This document shows positions 26,915 through 36,195 of a DNA stretch of 64,000 nt, in pieces. Source of the DNA: Byssovorax sp. (GTDB taxonomy: Bacteria; Myxococcota_A; Polyangia; Polyangiales; Polyangiaceae). The stretch is from NCBI GenBank assembly GCA_025362495.1, contig JANYGI010000035.1:39236-103235 (forward strand), read 5' to 3'. The notes beneath the pieces are model-generated. The model was not told the origin of the DNA. It worked only from the letters and a program-made list of their open reading frames with translations, and searched no databases. Each line of letters opens with the position of its first letter. The first letter of the stretch is position 1. Position numbers and translations under genes: made by a program.

Positions 26915-27652
26915 TCAGGGCTTGCGGAGGCGCTTCAGCTCGGCGCGGAGGCGTGCGTTTTCCGCTTCGGCCTCGACGCGGGCGGCGTGCTCGATTTCGA
27001 GGGCGGCGTGCTCGGCCACGCGCGCAGTGTGCTGGGCCTCGGCTTCGGTGGGGAAGATGGTCTTGCCTTCAGGGCCGGTCGCGAGGCGAAGGCGCGTCGT
27101 GTCGAGATCTGCACCGACCGAGCGCAGGAAGCAGCCGAGGACGCTGGACTTGATGTGCTCCGCATTCGTTGCCTCGACGCGGGCGAGGCTGCGCTTGCCC
27201 ACGCGGCGATAGACCTGAAATCGCAGGCGTTCCGAACGTGCGGTCTCGAAGTCGGGATCGAAGATGATCAGCTCCTTCACGCCGAGCTCGTCGTAGCTCG
27301 ACGGGGCGTCGCGACAGTCCTTCAGGTAATCCTGCGAGACCACCTCGATGGCGAGAGGCGGAACGATACCTGATTCCCAGGTCTTCCAGCTATCGATCTT
27401 GATTCCAGGCTGCACACCGGGGAGCAGGAACACGTCCGGTGCGAGCTTCCTGTTCGGGTCGAACTGCTTCCAGTAGACGAACTGGTTTGCTCCGACGAAC
27501 ACGGTCTTCTTCTGCTCGAGATACCAGCGCTCGATCAACGCCCGCAGCAGCTCCGAAACGAAGCGCTGGAGCGACCCCTCCCCCATGTGGTCCTCGCTCG
27601 GATAGACCGTTGGATCGTACTTCCGGCGAAGCGCAGTCGTTGCTGACGCCAT
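26915..27652 (-). CDS. Uma2-family (DUF820) PD-(D/E)XK nuclease-like protein
   Basis: 245 residues. The family core is visible: SEDHMGEGSLQRFVSELLRA, FVGANQFVYW, LAPDVFLLPGV (catalytic-type Asp), PPLAIEVVSQ (the E-x-V of the nuclease fold), SSYDELGVKELIIFDP. A C-terminal coiled coil of Ala/Glu/Arg heptads (about 195-243) is common in these proteins. Uma2 proteins are expanded in cyanobacteria and some myxobacteria and are thought to be nucleases, but their in vivo role is not settled. The gene lies 83 bases downstream of the PglZ-like gene, same strand. Confidence 0.88.
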   Translation of the reverse strand: MASATTALRRKYDPTVYPSEDHMGEGSLQRFVSELLRALIERWYLEQKKTVFVGANQFVYWKQFDPNRKLAPDVFLLPGVQPGIKIDSWKTWESGIVPPLAIEVVSQDYLKDCRDAPSSYDELGVKELIIFDPDFETARSERLRFQVYRRVGKRSLARVEATNAEHIKSSVLGCFLRSVGADLDTTRLRLATGPEGKTIFPTEAEAQHTARVAEHAALEIEHAARVEAEAENARLRAELKRLRKP

Positions 27653-27735
27653 GCGCGGAAGATACTGGAAACGGACCCGCGAGTCGAGCGGCGAAGCGCT
27701 TCAGGGAAGCGGGATTTCGCCTGAATTGCGGTGCT

Positions 27736-29553
27736 TCAATGCACTCCGCCGACGAGCCATGCTTGCCCCGGCACCAGCACCTCTTCGGGGGAGACACCGC
27801 CCTGCGTGGCGGGGCCGGTGGTGCGGCCGTCGGGGCTCGACGGGAGGCGGAAGCCGTGGTCGCCGAACAGGAAGAGCAGCGTGCGCGGCGGGAGAGACTC
27901 GATGTAACGCACGGTCACCTGGGCGACCTCTTCGGCGATGGACTCGAGGCGCTCGTCGTAGCCGATGCCGGCGCCGCGGAGGCGGGCCTCGACGAGATCG
28001 AGCTTCATCACCTCGCGCGACCCGAGGCGCTCGCGGCGCACCGTCGCGACGGCGCGGCCGCGCACGATCTCGGGGTCGGGCTCGTGCGCCGGATCGACGT
28101 CGCGCAGGCCCTCGGGGCCGCGGGCGATCAGCGCTGCTTGCGTGGCCGTGTTCGTCGGGATCGCCGACCAGAGGAGCATGCGCTCGACGCACACCGCGCG
28201 GCCGGCGAGCCGCTCGGTGAGGTGCTGCGCGACGCGGTCGCCGATGTCGAACCGCATGGCGTCGACCAGGAGCAGCTTGACCACGCGAGCGCTGTTGAGG
28301 CGGCCGATCCGCGCCGCGATGTCGGGCGCGTCGAAGACCATCGGAGGGCGCTTGCCGGTGACGCGGAGCGAGGAGAACGCCTCGCGGTAGCTGTGCTCGA
28401 AGTTCATCCGCCAGGTGTCGGCGACGCTCTTCACCGTGGTGTCGACCTCGCCGCGGGCGATGGCGCCGACGAGCGGCATGTACCGGGACGCGAACAGCTT
28501 GTCGATCACGCTGACCGGCTTGGGCCCGCGCGCCTTGTCAAGCTCGACGGCGTGCGCGCGCCACTCGGCGGCGTTGACGACGCGCTGGGCGGCGGCGGGT
28601 CGCGCGGCGGCGACGGGCTCGATCGGCGCGGGATCGAGCTCGATCGTGAGCACGGGCTCGGCCACCTTCGGGGCTTCGATCACCGCCTCGATGATCACCG
28701 GCGCCGCGGCCGTCGCGACGGCGGGCATCAGCGCGGCGGCGGCCTCGATCGCCTGGGCGTCGAGCGGCATGACGTCGCTCGGCGGGGCCTCGGAGCGGCT
28801 GCGCTTCTTGAGCACGCCGCGCCGCGGGATCGCGAGGATCGGCGGCGGCGGGCGCGGCATTCGCTGCGTCGGCGGATCGCCCTCGGAGGTGGTCTCGAGG
28901 GCGTCGACGCGGAGGATCTCGCCCGACGGCGGGACGATCGTCTCGGGCTCGGGCAGCGGCCCGAGCACCGCGGGCAGGGGCGCGAGCGCTTCCGGCGCGA
29001 CGACGATCGGCTCGGGCTTCACCTCGTGCAGCAGGGCCGGCGCCGCGCGGAGGGCGCCGCGCATCGTCGCGAGATCACCGAGCCGACGCGGCACGAGCAC
29101 CTCGGCGTCGCGATCGGAGTCGTCGAGGAAGAGCTGCACCGGCCAGCGCTGCGAGGCGCCGATCCACGCCGCGAGGATCGCGCTGTCGCGCGCGTCGAGG
29201 GCCCGGCGCGTGGCGCTCGCGGGGAGCCGCGGGAACGCGAGCGCGATGCCCGTGGCGCCGAGCGCGCGGGTGCGAAACACCTGATCACGCACGGTGACCT
29301 CGACGCTGGCGTCGACGTCGACCGAGGGCGGCAGCGCGCCTCGAAGCGCGAGCGCTCCCTCGACCGCGTCGTCGATCGCGCGCCGCAGATCACCCGGCGT
29401 GGGCCTCCCCACGGGCGCGCTGACGACGAGCCACCGGCGCGCGCGGAGGTCGGCGTGAACGTCCGCGCGCTCGGCGTCGTCGAGGAACGCGAGGCCCCCG
29501 AGGGCAGGCTTCACGGCAGAGATCTCGGCTTCTTCGGCCCGGGCGAGCGACAT
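27736..29553 (-). CDS. Solitary PglZ-like alkaline-phosphatase-superfamily protein
   Basis: 605 residues from ATG 29553. An N-terminal part of about 170 residues (LRARRWLVVSAPVGRPTPGD) is unassigned, then comes an Ala/Pro/Glu-rich linker. The C-terminal 210 residues form a phosphatase-superfamily core: VVKLLLVDAMRFDIGDRVAQ (metal Asp), SAIPTNTATQAALIARGPEG (likely Thr nucleophile loop), TLLFLFGDHGFRLP (Asp-His metal pair), GGVSPEEVLVPGQAW. This last string is characteristic of PglZ, best known from phage-defence BREX/Pgl systems, but also of PorX-like signalling proteins. No brxA-C, pglX or brxL genes occur nearby. Divergent from the penicillin acylase gene. Confidence 0.75.
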   Translation of the reverse strand: MSLARAEEAEISAVKPALGGLAFLDDAERADVHADLRARRWLVVSAPVGRPTPGDLRRAIDDAVEGALALRGALPPSVDVDASVEVTVRDQVFRTRALGATGIALAFPRLPASATRRALDARDSAILAAWIGASQRWPVQLFLDDSDRDAEVLVPRRLGDLATMRGALRAAPALLHEVKPEPIVVAPEALAPLPAVLGPLPEPETIVPPSGEILRVDALETTSEGDPPTQRMPRPPPPILAIPRRGVLKKRSRSEAPPSDVMPLDAQAIEAAAALMPAVATAAAPVIIEAVIEAPKVAEPVLTIELDPAPIEPVAAARPAAAQRVVNAAEWRAHAVELDKARGPKPVSVIDKLFASRYMPLVGAIARGEVDTTVKSVADTWRMNFEHSYREAFSSLRVTGKRPPMVFDAPDIAARIGRLNSARVVKLLLVDAMRFDIGDRVAQHLTERLAGRAVCVERMLLWSAIPTNTATQAALIARGPEGLRDVDPAHEPDPEIVRGRAVATVRRERLGSREVMKLDLVEARLRGAGIGYDERLESIAEEVAQVTVRYIESLPPRTLLFLFGDHGFRLPSSPDGRTTGPATQGGVSPEEVLVPGQAWLVGGVH

Positions 29554-29631
29554 GGCCCGAGGCTTCTCACGGGTCGAGCAAACGGGCGAATTTTCGGCGA
29601 CGTCGCGCCGTCCGCTACGGTACAAGTGATC

Positions 29632-32529
29632 ATGCGCGCCAACTCGCTTCGCCGACTCCTCGCGGTAACGACGCTCGCCTCGTTCGGCTTGATGGGGTGC
29701 TCGTCCGACAGCACCAAGCCGGTCCCGATCCCGATCCCGCCGACGGGCGATCCGACGGGCCCGATCGGAGCGCGCGCCGATCTGCCGGTGGACGAGCAGG
29801 TGACGATCGAGAACCTCAGCGCGCCCGTCGACATCGTGCGTGACAAGTACGGTCGCCCCCACATCTACGCGGCCACCGTCGCGGACGCGATGCGGGCCGA
29901 GGGCTGGCTCGTGGCCAAGGACCGCGCGTTCGAGCTCGAGTTCTTCCGTCGCGTGTCGGAGGGCCGCCTCGCCGAGATCCTGTCCGACTCCGATCAATCC
30001 ACCATCGATCTCGACATCAGCTATCGTCACATCGGCCTGGGGCGGACCGCCAAGCTCCAGTACGACGCGCTCCCCAAGGGCGAGATGCGCGACCTCGTCG
30101 ATGCTTATGCCGACGGGATCAGCCAGGTTTTCCGCAAGCTCCGCACGGGCAAGCTCCACCTGCCGGACGGCCTCTTCGGGATCCCCCAGGACGCGTTCAC
30201 CGACTGGACCGGCGTCGACTCGCTGGCGATTGGCCGCCTGCAAACCCACCTGCTCTCGTACGACGCCGACGTCGATCTCGGCAATCAGCTCTTCTTCGAC
30301 AGCGCCCGGGCCACGTTCAAGGCGGGTGACGCCGATCCGGTGCTGGCCAAGCGGGCCAACCTGGAGCGCGACATGTTCCTGTTCACGCCCGGCGATCCGG
30401 CGACGACCACCACCGGCTACCCGACCGGGAAGCCCCGGATCTTGCCGCCCGGCAAGGAGGCCAAGGCCTGGAAGCACCCCGATCTCTCGGTCATCGCCAG
30501 GGGGTATCTCGCGGCGACCCAGCGCGCGCGCGCCCTGCTCCGGCCCGAGGGCTTCGGCTCGAACAACTGGGCCATCGCGGCGTCTCGCAGCAAGACGGGG
30601 CACGCGCTCGTCGCCAGCGATCCGCACCTGTCGCTCATCGCTCCTTCGATCTTCTGGCCGGTGTCGATCGACGTCACCGCGCCCGCGGGCGGCGACGCGA
30701 CAGGCAACCTCAAGGTCGGCGGCGTGGCGTTCCCCGGCATCCCCGGCATCATCCTCGGGCACAACGAGCACATCGCCTGGGGAGCCACCGTCGCCGGCTA
30801 CGACGTGAGCGACGCCTACGCCGAGACGCTCACGCCGGATGGCCAGTCGGTCATGTGGAAGGGCAAGGCGGTCCCGCTCGAGACCGTCGACGAGGTCATC
30901 AAGCTCCAGAGCGGCGATCCCATCACCTATCACGTGCGGATCGTGCCGCATCACGGGCCGATCGAGCCCAACATCAACAGCAAGCACGCCATCGTCGAGC
31001 CCGATCCCAAGGTCGGCGCGGTCAGCATCCGCTGGACGGGGATCGAGCCCACGACCGAGCTCTCCGCGGTGTTCTCTCTCCTCCGCGCCAGGGACGTCGA
31101 CGAGGCGCAAAAGGCCCTCGACGCGTTCGGGGTCGGCGCCCAGAACTGGATGCTCGGCGACACCTCGGGCAACATCCTCTGGACGTCGCACGCCAACGTG
31201 CCTGTCCGCGATCCCAACGCCTTCGCCTGGAACGCCAAGACGTACACCGGTAACCTGCCCTGCTTCATCCTCCCCGGCGATGGCACGGCCGACTGGACTG
31301 GCTACCTCGACGGCCGCACGGTGCCCTGGGAGAAGAACCCCGCGGCGGGCTTCCTGTCCACGGCCAACAACGATCCCATCGGCAACACGCTCGACAACGA
31401 TCCTTCCAACGACACGCTCCCCGACGGGAAGCCGATGTACCTGGCCTCGCAGTTCGACATCGGGTTCCGGGAAGGCCGGATCCAGAAGCGGATCAAGGAC
31501 CACGCGGCGCCGTTCACCACCGACGATCTCCAGTCCATCCAGGCCGACGCGCGGTCGGCGATGGGCGCGGCGCTGACTCCCGCGCTCCTCGACGCCATCG
31601 ATCGCGCCGAGGAGGAGAAGAAAACGCCGGGCACCCACCCGGACCTCACGGCCGTCGTGGCCGATCCGCTCTACAAATCGGCCACGATCCTCGCTGTTCG
31701 CGATCTGCTCGCCTCCTGGGGCAAGGACGCCGACTACGAGGCTGCCTCGGGCGTCGACGCCGATACCAACCTTCCCAAGGCAGCCACCGGGAAAGACGCC
31801 GCCGAGGTGAAGGCCTCGCAGGCGACGCTGGTGTTCAATACCTGGCTCGTGCGCGTGCTCGGGCGCACGTTCGGTGACGAGCTCGCCAAGATGGGTATCA
31901 CCTATGGTCGCGAGGACAAGGCCAAGGCGTTCCTCCGGCTCGTGAAGGCCGATCCGGCCACGTTCGCCACCTTCGACGCGGCCACCGGCGACAGCTCGAT
32001 CTGGGACGACCTGACGACTCCTGCGGTGGAGTCGCGCCACGAGCGAATGGTCCGCGCGCTCCTCGACGCGCTCACCACGCTCGAGGCGCTCGCCGGCCCC
32101 GACCTCACGACGTACCGCTGGGGCACGTACCACACGATCACCTTCGAGGCGGTGATCCCGATCTTCAGCAAGCTGTCGATCCCGACTGGCACGGACGATG
32201 TGTTCATCCATGGTTTCCCGCGCCACGGGGACTCGTTCGGCGTCGACTCCTCGGACTTCAGCTTCGTCGGGCTCGCCCAGGCTCCCCTGTTCAACTACGT
32301 TCACGGCCCCTCGCAGCGCTTCGTGATCGACATGGATCCTTCCGGTCCGAAGGCCTTCAACGCGCTCCCGGGCGGGAACGTGTGGGACGCGAAGAGCCCG
32401 CATTTCCAGGATGAAGCGGAGTACTGGCGCCGTAACCAGGCGCACGCGGTGCCCTTCTCGCTCACCGAGGTGATCGCCGCGAAGGAGACCCGCACGGTGG
32501 CCACGGCGCCGGTGGCGGGATCGCTCTGA
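29632..32529 (+). CDS. Penicillin-acylase-family lipoprotein (Ntn hydrolase)
   Basis: 965 residues from ATG 29632. The open frame upstream to 27439 is antisense shadow of the PglZ-like gene. The lipobox ASFGLMGC (Cys about 23) is followed by a Pro-rich stretch. The acylase alpha chain begins VDIVRDKYGRPHIYAATVADAMRAEGW. A processing site ends in EGFGSNNWAIAASRSKTG, where Ser at about 310 becomes the N-terminal nucleophile. ASDPHLSL, PGIPGIILGHNEHIAWGAT and VGAQNWMLGDTSGNILW are family hallmarks. These enzymes hydrolyse amide-linked acyl groups such as beta-lactam side chains and acyl-homoserine lactones. The length is at the long end for the family. An alpha/beta hydrolase follows within 40 bases. 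Confidence 0.92.
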   Translation: MRANSLRRLLAVTTLASFGLMGCSSDSTKPVPIPIPPTGDPTGPIGARADLPVDEQVTIENLSAPVDIVRDKYGRPHIYAATVADAMRAEGWLVAKDRAFELEFFRRVSEGRLAEILSDSDQSTIDLDISYRHIGLGRTAKLQYDALPKGEMRDLVDAYADGISQVFRKLRTGKLHLPDGLFGIPQDAFTDWTGVDSLAIGRLQTHLLSYDADVDLGNQLFFDSARATFKAGDADPVLAKRANLERDMFLFTPGDPATTTTGYPTGKPRILPPGKEAKAWKHPDLSVIARGYLAATQRARALLRPEGFGSNNWAIAASRSKTGHALVASDPHLSLIAPSIFWPVSIDVTAPAGGDATGNLKVGGVAFPGIPGIILGHNEHIAWGATVAGYDVSDAYAETLTPDGQSVMWKGKAVPLETVDEVIKLQSGDPITYHVRIVPHHGPIEPNINSKHAIVEPDPKVGAVSIRWTGIEPTTELSAVFSLLRARDVDEAQKALDAFGVGAQNWMLGDTSGNILWTSHANVPVRDPNAFAWNAKTYTGNLPCFILPGDGTADWTGYLDGRTVPWEKNPAAGFLSTANNDPIGNTLDNDPSNDTLPDGKPMYLASQFDIGFREGRIQKRIKDHAAPFTTDDLQSIQADARSAMGAALTPALLDAIDRAEEEKKTPGTHPDLTAVVADPLYKSATILAVRDLLASWGKDADYEAASGVDADTNLPKAATGKDAAEVKASQATLVFNTWLVRVLGRTFGDELAKMGITYGREDKAKAFLRLVKADPATFATFDAATGDSSIWDDLTTPAVESRHERMVRALLDALTTLEALAGPDLTTYRWGTYHTITFEAVIPIFSKLSIPTGTDDVFIHGFPRHGDSFGVDSSDFSFVGLAQAPLFNYVHGPSQRFVIDMDPSGPKAFNALPGGNVWDAKSPHFQDEAEYWRRNQAHAVPFSLTEVIAAKETRTVATAPVAGSL

Positions 32530-32566
32530 AGAGCTCGTTTTCGAGGGTATTTCTGCCCAGGTGGTC

Positions 32567-33631
32567 ATGCTGCGCCAGGTACTGAATCGGGCCGCCTCTC
32601 ACTTCGACACGGCGGCGCGAGCAGCGATTTTTCATCGCAGCTCGCTGTCGCGCGACGACGAGCGGACGGAGGCGCTCGGCCACGGCGCTCGGCTGAGTCA
32701 GCTCATCAGCATTGCTGATCTCTACGACCGACCCGAGCACTACACCGACGCCGGCGGCTTCTTCGCGCCCCCGCCGCCGATCGATCCCCGGCTCGCGCGG
32801 GTGCGGCGGATCAAGGGCGGCGAGGTCCTCGACGCCACCTGGGCGAGCGGGTTCGTGCCTCACAGCGAGGAGATCGCCCCACGCTACCTCGGGCATCTCC
32901 AGAACCGCACCGCGGCAGCCCGGCTCTTTCTCCACGACGGCCCGGCGCGGCCCGCGGTGCTGCTCATCCACGGTTATCGCTGCGGACAGTGGCCCATCGA
33001 GGAGCGCGTCTGGCCGATTGAGTGGCTGTTCGAGCGCGGGCTCGACGTGGTGATCCCCGTGCTCCCGTTTCACGCTGTCCGCGCCCACCGGAGCGCAGCA
33101 GCCCTGTTCCCCTCCAGCGATCCGCGGATGACGGTCGAGGGCTTTCGCCAGTCGATGCACGATCTCCGCGCTCTGATGGATTTTCTCCGTGACCGCGGCG
33201 CGTCGGCGGCAGGCGCGATGGGGATGAGCCTCGGCGGCTACACGACCTCGCTCCTGGCCACGGTGGAGCCGAAGCTCGATTTCGCCGTACCGATGATCCC
33301 GCTCGCCAGCATCGCCGATCTCGCGCGCGCCGGCGGGCGGCTCGTGGGCGACGTCGAGCAGCAAAGAATGCAATTCGAGGGGCTGGAAGGGGCGTTGCGC
33401 GTGGTGAGCCCGCTCGCTCGGCCTTCGCGGATCGACGCCGATCGGGTGCTGATCCTCGCCGCGACGGGCGACAGGATCACGCCGCCGACGCACGCGCGCT
33501 GGCTGGCCGACCATTTTGGCGCGCCGTTGACAATGTTCCACGGTGGACACCTGCTTCAATTCGGGCGCGCGCACGGCTTCCGCGCCGCGGGCAAGATGCT
33601 CGGCCGTCTCGGGCTCCTGACGTCGCGCTAG
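32567..33631 (+). CDS. Alpha/beta hydrolase, ABHD18-like
   Basis: 354 residues from ATG 32567; GTG 32561 is an in-frame alternative. The alpha/beta-hydrolase core shows PAVLLIHGYRCGQW (oxyanion region), the nucleophile elbow GAMGMSLGGYTTSLLATVEP (GxSxG), an acidic residue in ILAATGDRITPPTHARWLAD, and the catalytic His in MFHGGHLLQFGRA. The long N-terminal cap and PFHAVRAHRS resemble the DUF2048/ABHD18 group. The substrate is unknown. It lies 37 bases downstream of the penicillin acylase, so the two may be cotranscribed and degrade the same class of compounds. Confidence 0.85.
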   Translation: MLRQVLNRAASHFDTAARAAIFHRSSLSRDDERTEALGHGARLSQLISIADLYDRPEHYTDAGGFFAPPPPIDPRLARVRRIKGGEVLDATWASGFVPHSEEIAPRYLGHLQNRTAAARLFLHDGPARPAVLLIHGYRCGQWPIEERVWPIEWLFERGLDVVIPVLPFHAVRAHRSAAALFPSSDPRMTVEGFRQSMHDLRALMDFLRDRGASAAGAMGMSLGGYTTSLLATVEPKLDFAVPMIPLASIADLARAGGRLVGDVEQQRMQFEGLEGALRVVSPLARPSRIDADRVLILAATGDRITPPTHARWLADHFGAPLTMFHGGHLLQFGRAHGFRAAGKMLGRLGLLTSR

Positions 33632-33704
33632 CGCTCAAAGCTGTCGCCGATTTCGCAGCGGCGAGCGCCGGTGCTAGCGTGGGCGCCTCGGCACCCCACC
33701 GATC

Positions 33705-33710
33705 GAGGAA
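33705..33710 (+). promoter_or_regulatory. Shine-Dalgarno GAGGAA that decides the start at 33718
   Basis: GAGGAA is seven bases before GTG 33718. The earlier GTG at 33679 has no such site and would add a Ser/His/Arg-rich, non-globular leader, so the inner GTG is preferred. Confidence 0.6.
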
Positions 33711-33717
33711 GCTGAAC

Positions 33718-34239
33718 GTGGACGATCAGGCGAGATACACCCATGTGGCGGCAAAGGCCGTCACGCTGGCGGATCTGTTCGAGGAGCGGTTCGCCGCCGG
33801 CCTCGATGGACCGGTGCTGTTCCGCATTCACCTGGCGTCGCCGGACGGCCCCTCGACGGGCGGAGGCAAGCAGGTTGTGCAGCCGATCAAGCTCGTCCCT
33901 GCGGACGGCGGGCCGACGATCGTCATCGGTGTGGCCAACACCATCAAGAAGACGGCCGAGCTGCGCTCCTATGCGCTGCTGACGGAGCAGTACGCGCAGC
34001 GCTACAAGGGCGCGCAGCTCCCGATCCTCGCCGGGGCGTACCGGCAGCTCCTCGCCGATTTCACGGCGTTCTTCCAGGCGATGAGCCTCTCGGTGTCGAC
34101 CGTGGACGCGAGCCGGGCGCTGCGGCCGCCCACGCCGCCCGCGTCGAGCAGCGGCGCGGGCGTGATCGTGGCGCTCGTGGTGTCGGTGGGCGCGCTGGTC
34201 ATCGCCGCGTGGCTGGTGCTCTCGCACCTGCACCGCTGA
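33718..34239 (+). CDS. Hypothetical tail-anchored protein
   Basis: 173 residues starting MDDQARYTHVAAKAVTLADL, where GTG is read as Met. The first 125 residues are soluble (GGKQVVQPIKLVPADGGPTI, AELRSYALLTEQYAQRYKG). After a Pro/Ser linker there is one C-terminal membrane segment of about 23 residues (GVIVALVVSVGALVIAAWLV) ending SHLHR, so the protein is probably anchored with its bulk in the cytoplasm. I do not recognise a family. It is tail-to-tail with the yciI-like gene, ten bases apart. Confidence 0.65.
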   Translation: MDDQARYTHVAAKAVTLADLFEERFAAGLDGPVLFRIHLASPDGPSTGGGKQVVQPIKLVPADGGPTIVIGVANTIKKTAELRSYALLTEQYAQRYKGAQLPILAGAYRQLLADFTAFFQAMSLSVSTVDASRALRPPTPPASSSGAGVIVALVVSVGALVIAAWLVLSHLHR

Positions 34240-34249
34240 GGGCGCGCGA

Positions 34250-34543
34250 TCAGAGCCTGTCGAGGTCGTCCTTGCCATACGTGGGAGCCCACGGGAGCAG
34301 CTCGTATTGCGCCATCCCCTGCCGGACGAAGGGATCTCCGTCGCGGATGGCGTCGAGCGCCGCGGCGCTGCCCTCGTCCGGCACACGGAGGAGGAGCGCC
34401 CCGCCGTTTCGCGGCTCGAACGGCCCGGACGCGAGGAGGAGGCCTTTCGCCTTCAGCTCACCGAGATAGGCCCGGTGAGCGTCGATGATCGTGAGCACCT
34501 CGTCGAGCGGGCGGCGGTAACGGATGATGGCAATCGCGTACAT
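34250..34543 (-). CDS. YciI-family protein
   Basis: 97 residues, the standard length for YCII-related proteins. The dimeric ferredoxin-like pattern is seen in AIAIIRYRRPLDEVLTIIDA, HRAYLGELKAKGLLLASGPF, GGALLLRVPD and a Pro-Phe near DGDPFVRQGM. The family includes dehydrochlorinase-like and sporadically fused sigma-factor proteins; the function of simple members is mostly unknown. AGGAG precedes the ATG at optimal spacing. It is transcribed after the acyl-CoA synthetase, 21 bases away, so they form an operon. Confidence 0.88.
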   Translation of the reverse strand: MYAIAIIRYRRPLDEVLTIIDAHRAYLGELKAKGLLLASGPFEPRNGGALLLRVPDEGSAAALDAIRDGDPFVRQGMAQYELLPWAPTYGKDDLDRL

Positions 34544-34564
34544 GGGGTTCTCCTCGATATCGAA

Positions 34565-36097
34565 TCAGATGGGCGCGGGTGCCCGCGCGCGGAGAGATTG
34601 AATCAGCTCGGGTTTGACCACTTTTCCCAGCGGATTACGCGGGAGAGCGGCGACGAGGACAGTTTCGCGCGGGATCTTGTAGGCGGCGAGGCGGTCCCTC
34701 GCCCAGGCGCGGATGGCCTCGGTCGAACAGGCCGCTTCGGCGCCCGCAGCAGGGACGATGACAGCGACGACCCGATCGCCCCAGACCTCGTCCGGTAGCC
34801 CGATCACGGCGACCTCGGCCACGGCGGGGTTCTCGCGCAAGGCCTCCTCGATCTCGAGGGCGCTGAGCTTGTATCCACCGCTCTTGAGGATGTCGACCGA
34901 GGTGCGGCCGAGAAGGCGAATGGCGCCGTCTTCGGCCCGCTCGGCGATGTCACCCGTCTTGAACCAGTCGTCGGCAAAGGCCGCCAGGGTGGCCTCGGGG
35001 CGGTTCCAGTAGCCTTTGAAGACGCTCGGACCGCGGATGAAGAGCTCGCCCGGGCCGGTGGGCGAGTCGTGGCCGGCGTCGTCGACGATGCGCGACTCGA
35101 CGCTCGGGAGCGCGGGGCCGACGAACCCGGGGCGGCGCGCCGCGGGATCGCGCGGGTTGCTCATCCCGACGCCGATCTCCGTCATGCCGAAGCGCTCGAG
35201 CGGGATGCTGCCGGTGAGCTCTTTCCAGCGGGCCGCGAGGGTGACGGGGAGCGCGGCCGAGCCGCTCGTGGCGAGACGGAGCGAGCGGGCTCCCGCGGCC
35301 CAGCGAGCGCGCGTGGCCTCGTCGGCGGCGTCGAAGCACTCGAAGAGCTTTTGATACATCGTCGGTACGGCCATGAAGGTCGTGACGCGCTGGTCGGCGA
35401 GCTCGTTCCACACGCGCGTGGCCTCGAAGCGAGGGAGCAGGCGCGCGGCGCTGGCGGCGAGGAGCGTCGTGAGCAGCGAGATCCCGAGCCCGTGGAGGTG
35501 ATGGAGCGGCAGGGCGTGGAGCAGCCGATCGTCCTCGCGGAACCCCCACGCTTCGCGGAGCAAAGCGGCCTGCACGGCGACGTTCTCGTGCGTTATCATC
35601 GCGCCCTTGGGCTTGCCCGTGGTGCCGCTCGTGTAGAGCAAGAGCGCCGTCGCGTCGGCGGCGATCGCGGCGATCTCGGAGATCGACGCGGCCTCATCGC
35701 GCGGCCCGTCAGCGATCGTCTCGACGTTGACGACGCGGCGACCCTTCGCGAGCTCGACGGCGCGCGGCGCGAGATCAGCCGAGAAAACAAGGGTATCTGC
35801 GCCTGCGTCGTCGCCGAACCAGGCGAGCTCGCCCGGCGGGTAGAGCGGCGAGAGCGGGAGCGCGACGCCGCCGCCGAGGACCACGCCGAGGAAGGCCTCG
35901 ACCCACGCGGCGCCGGGCGAGACGAGGATCGCGACGCGGCGACCGTCGAGCGACGGGCGTCCCTCGCAGAGCGTGGCGCGGGCGCGGAGGGCGCGATCGT
36001 GGAGCTCGGCGAACGAGCGGCGGACGAGGTCGTCTTCGACGGCGAGGCGATCGCTCGACGCGAGCGCGTGAAGGCGGGCGAGGAAAGGGGATCGCAT
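34565..36097 (-). CDS. Acyl-CoA synthetase (AMP-forming), malonyl-CoA synthetase-like
   Basis: 510 residues from ATG 36097. ANL-superfamily motifs: the P-loop LLLYTSGTTGKPKGAMITH, HALPLHHLHGLGISLLTT, LERFGMTEIGVGMSNPRD, the adenylation Asp in WFKTGDIAERAEDGAIRLLG, the hinge-region GRTSVDILKSGGYKLSALEI, and a C-terminal catalytic Lys in LPRNPLGKVVKPELIQ. The HALPLHHLHGL stretch and length resemble MatB (malonyl-CoA synthetase) and ACSF3. Medium-chain acyl-CoA ligase is an alternative. It is the first gene of a two-gene operon with yciI and is divergent from the ExbD-like lipoprotein (98 bases). Confidence 0.88.
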   Translation of the reverse strand: MRSPFLARLHALASSDRLAVEDDLVRRSFAELHDRALRARATLCEGRPSLDGRRVAILVSPGAAWVEAFLGVVLGGGVALPLSPLYPPGELAWFGDDAGADTLVFSADLAPRAVELAKGRRVVNVETIADGPRDEAASISEIAAIAADATALLLYTSGTTGKPKGAMITHENVAVQAALLREAWGFREDDRLLHALPLHHLHGLGISLLTTLLAASAARLLPRFEATRVWNELADQRVTTFMAVPTMYQKLFECFDAADEATRARWAAGARSLRLATSGSAALPVTLAARWKELTGSIPLERFGMTEIGVGMSNPRDPAARRPGFVGPALPSVESRIVDDAGHDSPTGPGELFIRGPSVFKGYWNRPEATLAAFADDWFKTGDIAERAEDGAIRLLGRTSVDILKSGGYKLSALEIEEALRENPAVAEVAVIGLPDEVWGDRVVAVIVPAAGAEAACSTEAIRAWARDRLAAYKIPRETVLVAALPRNPLGKVVKPELIQSLRARAPAPI

Positions 36098-36195
36098 CGG
36101 CGGCGACTTTCGCACGGCGTCCAGATCGGAGCCAGACGCGCGTCGCGTCGCCGCGAAGGAGATCGAGCACGCGCTTTCGGCTATGCTGCGCGGCC

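Noticed and set aside
27736..29553. BREX or Pgl phage-defence island
   Set aside because: Only a PglZ-like domain is present; the methylase, ATPase and other components are absent from the flanks.
27439..29631. Apparent 730-residue N-terminal extension of the penicillin acylase
   Set aside because: It is antisense to the PglZ-like gene and Arg/His-rich shadow sequence. A proper lipoprotein signal begins at ATG 29632.
29554..32568. Long minus-strand open frame across the penicillin acylase gene
   Set aside because: Arg/Val/Glu-rich shadow of a high-GC gene. The acylase frame on the plus strand has all family motifs, and the PglZ-like protein starts naturally at 29553.
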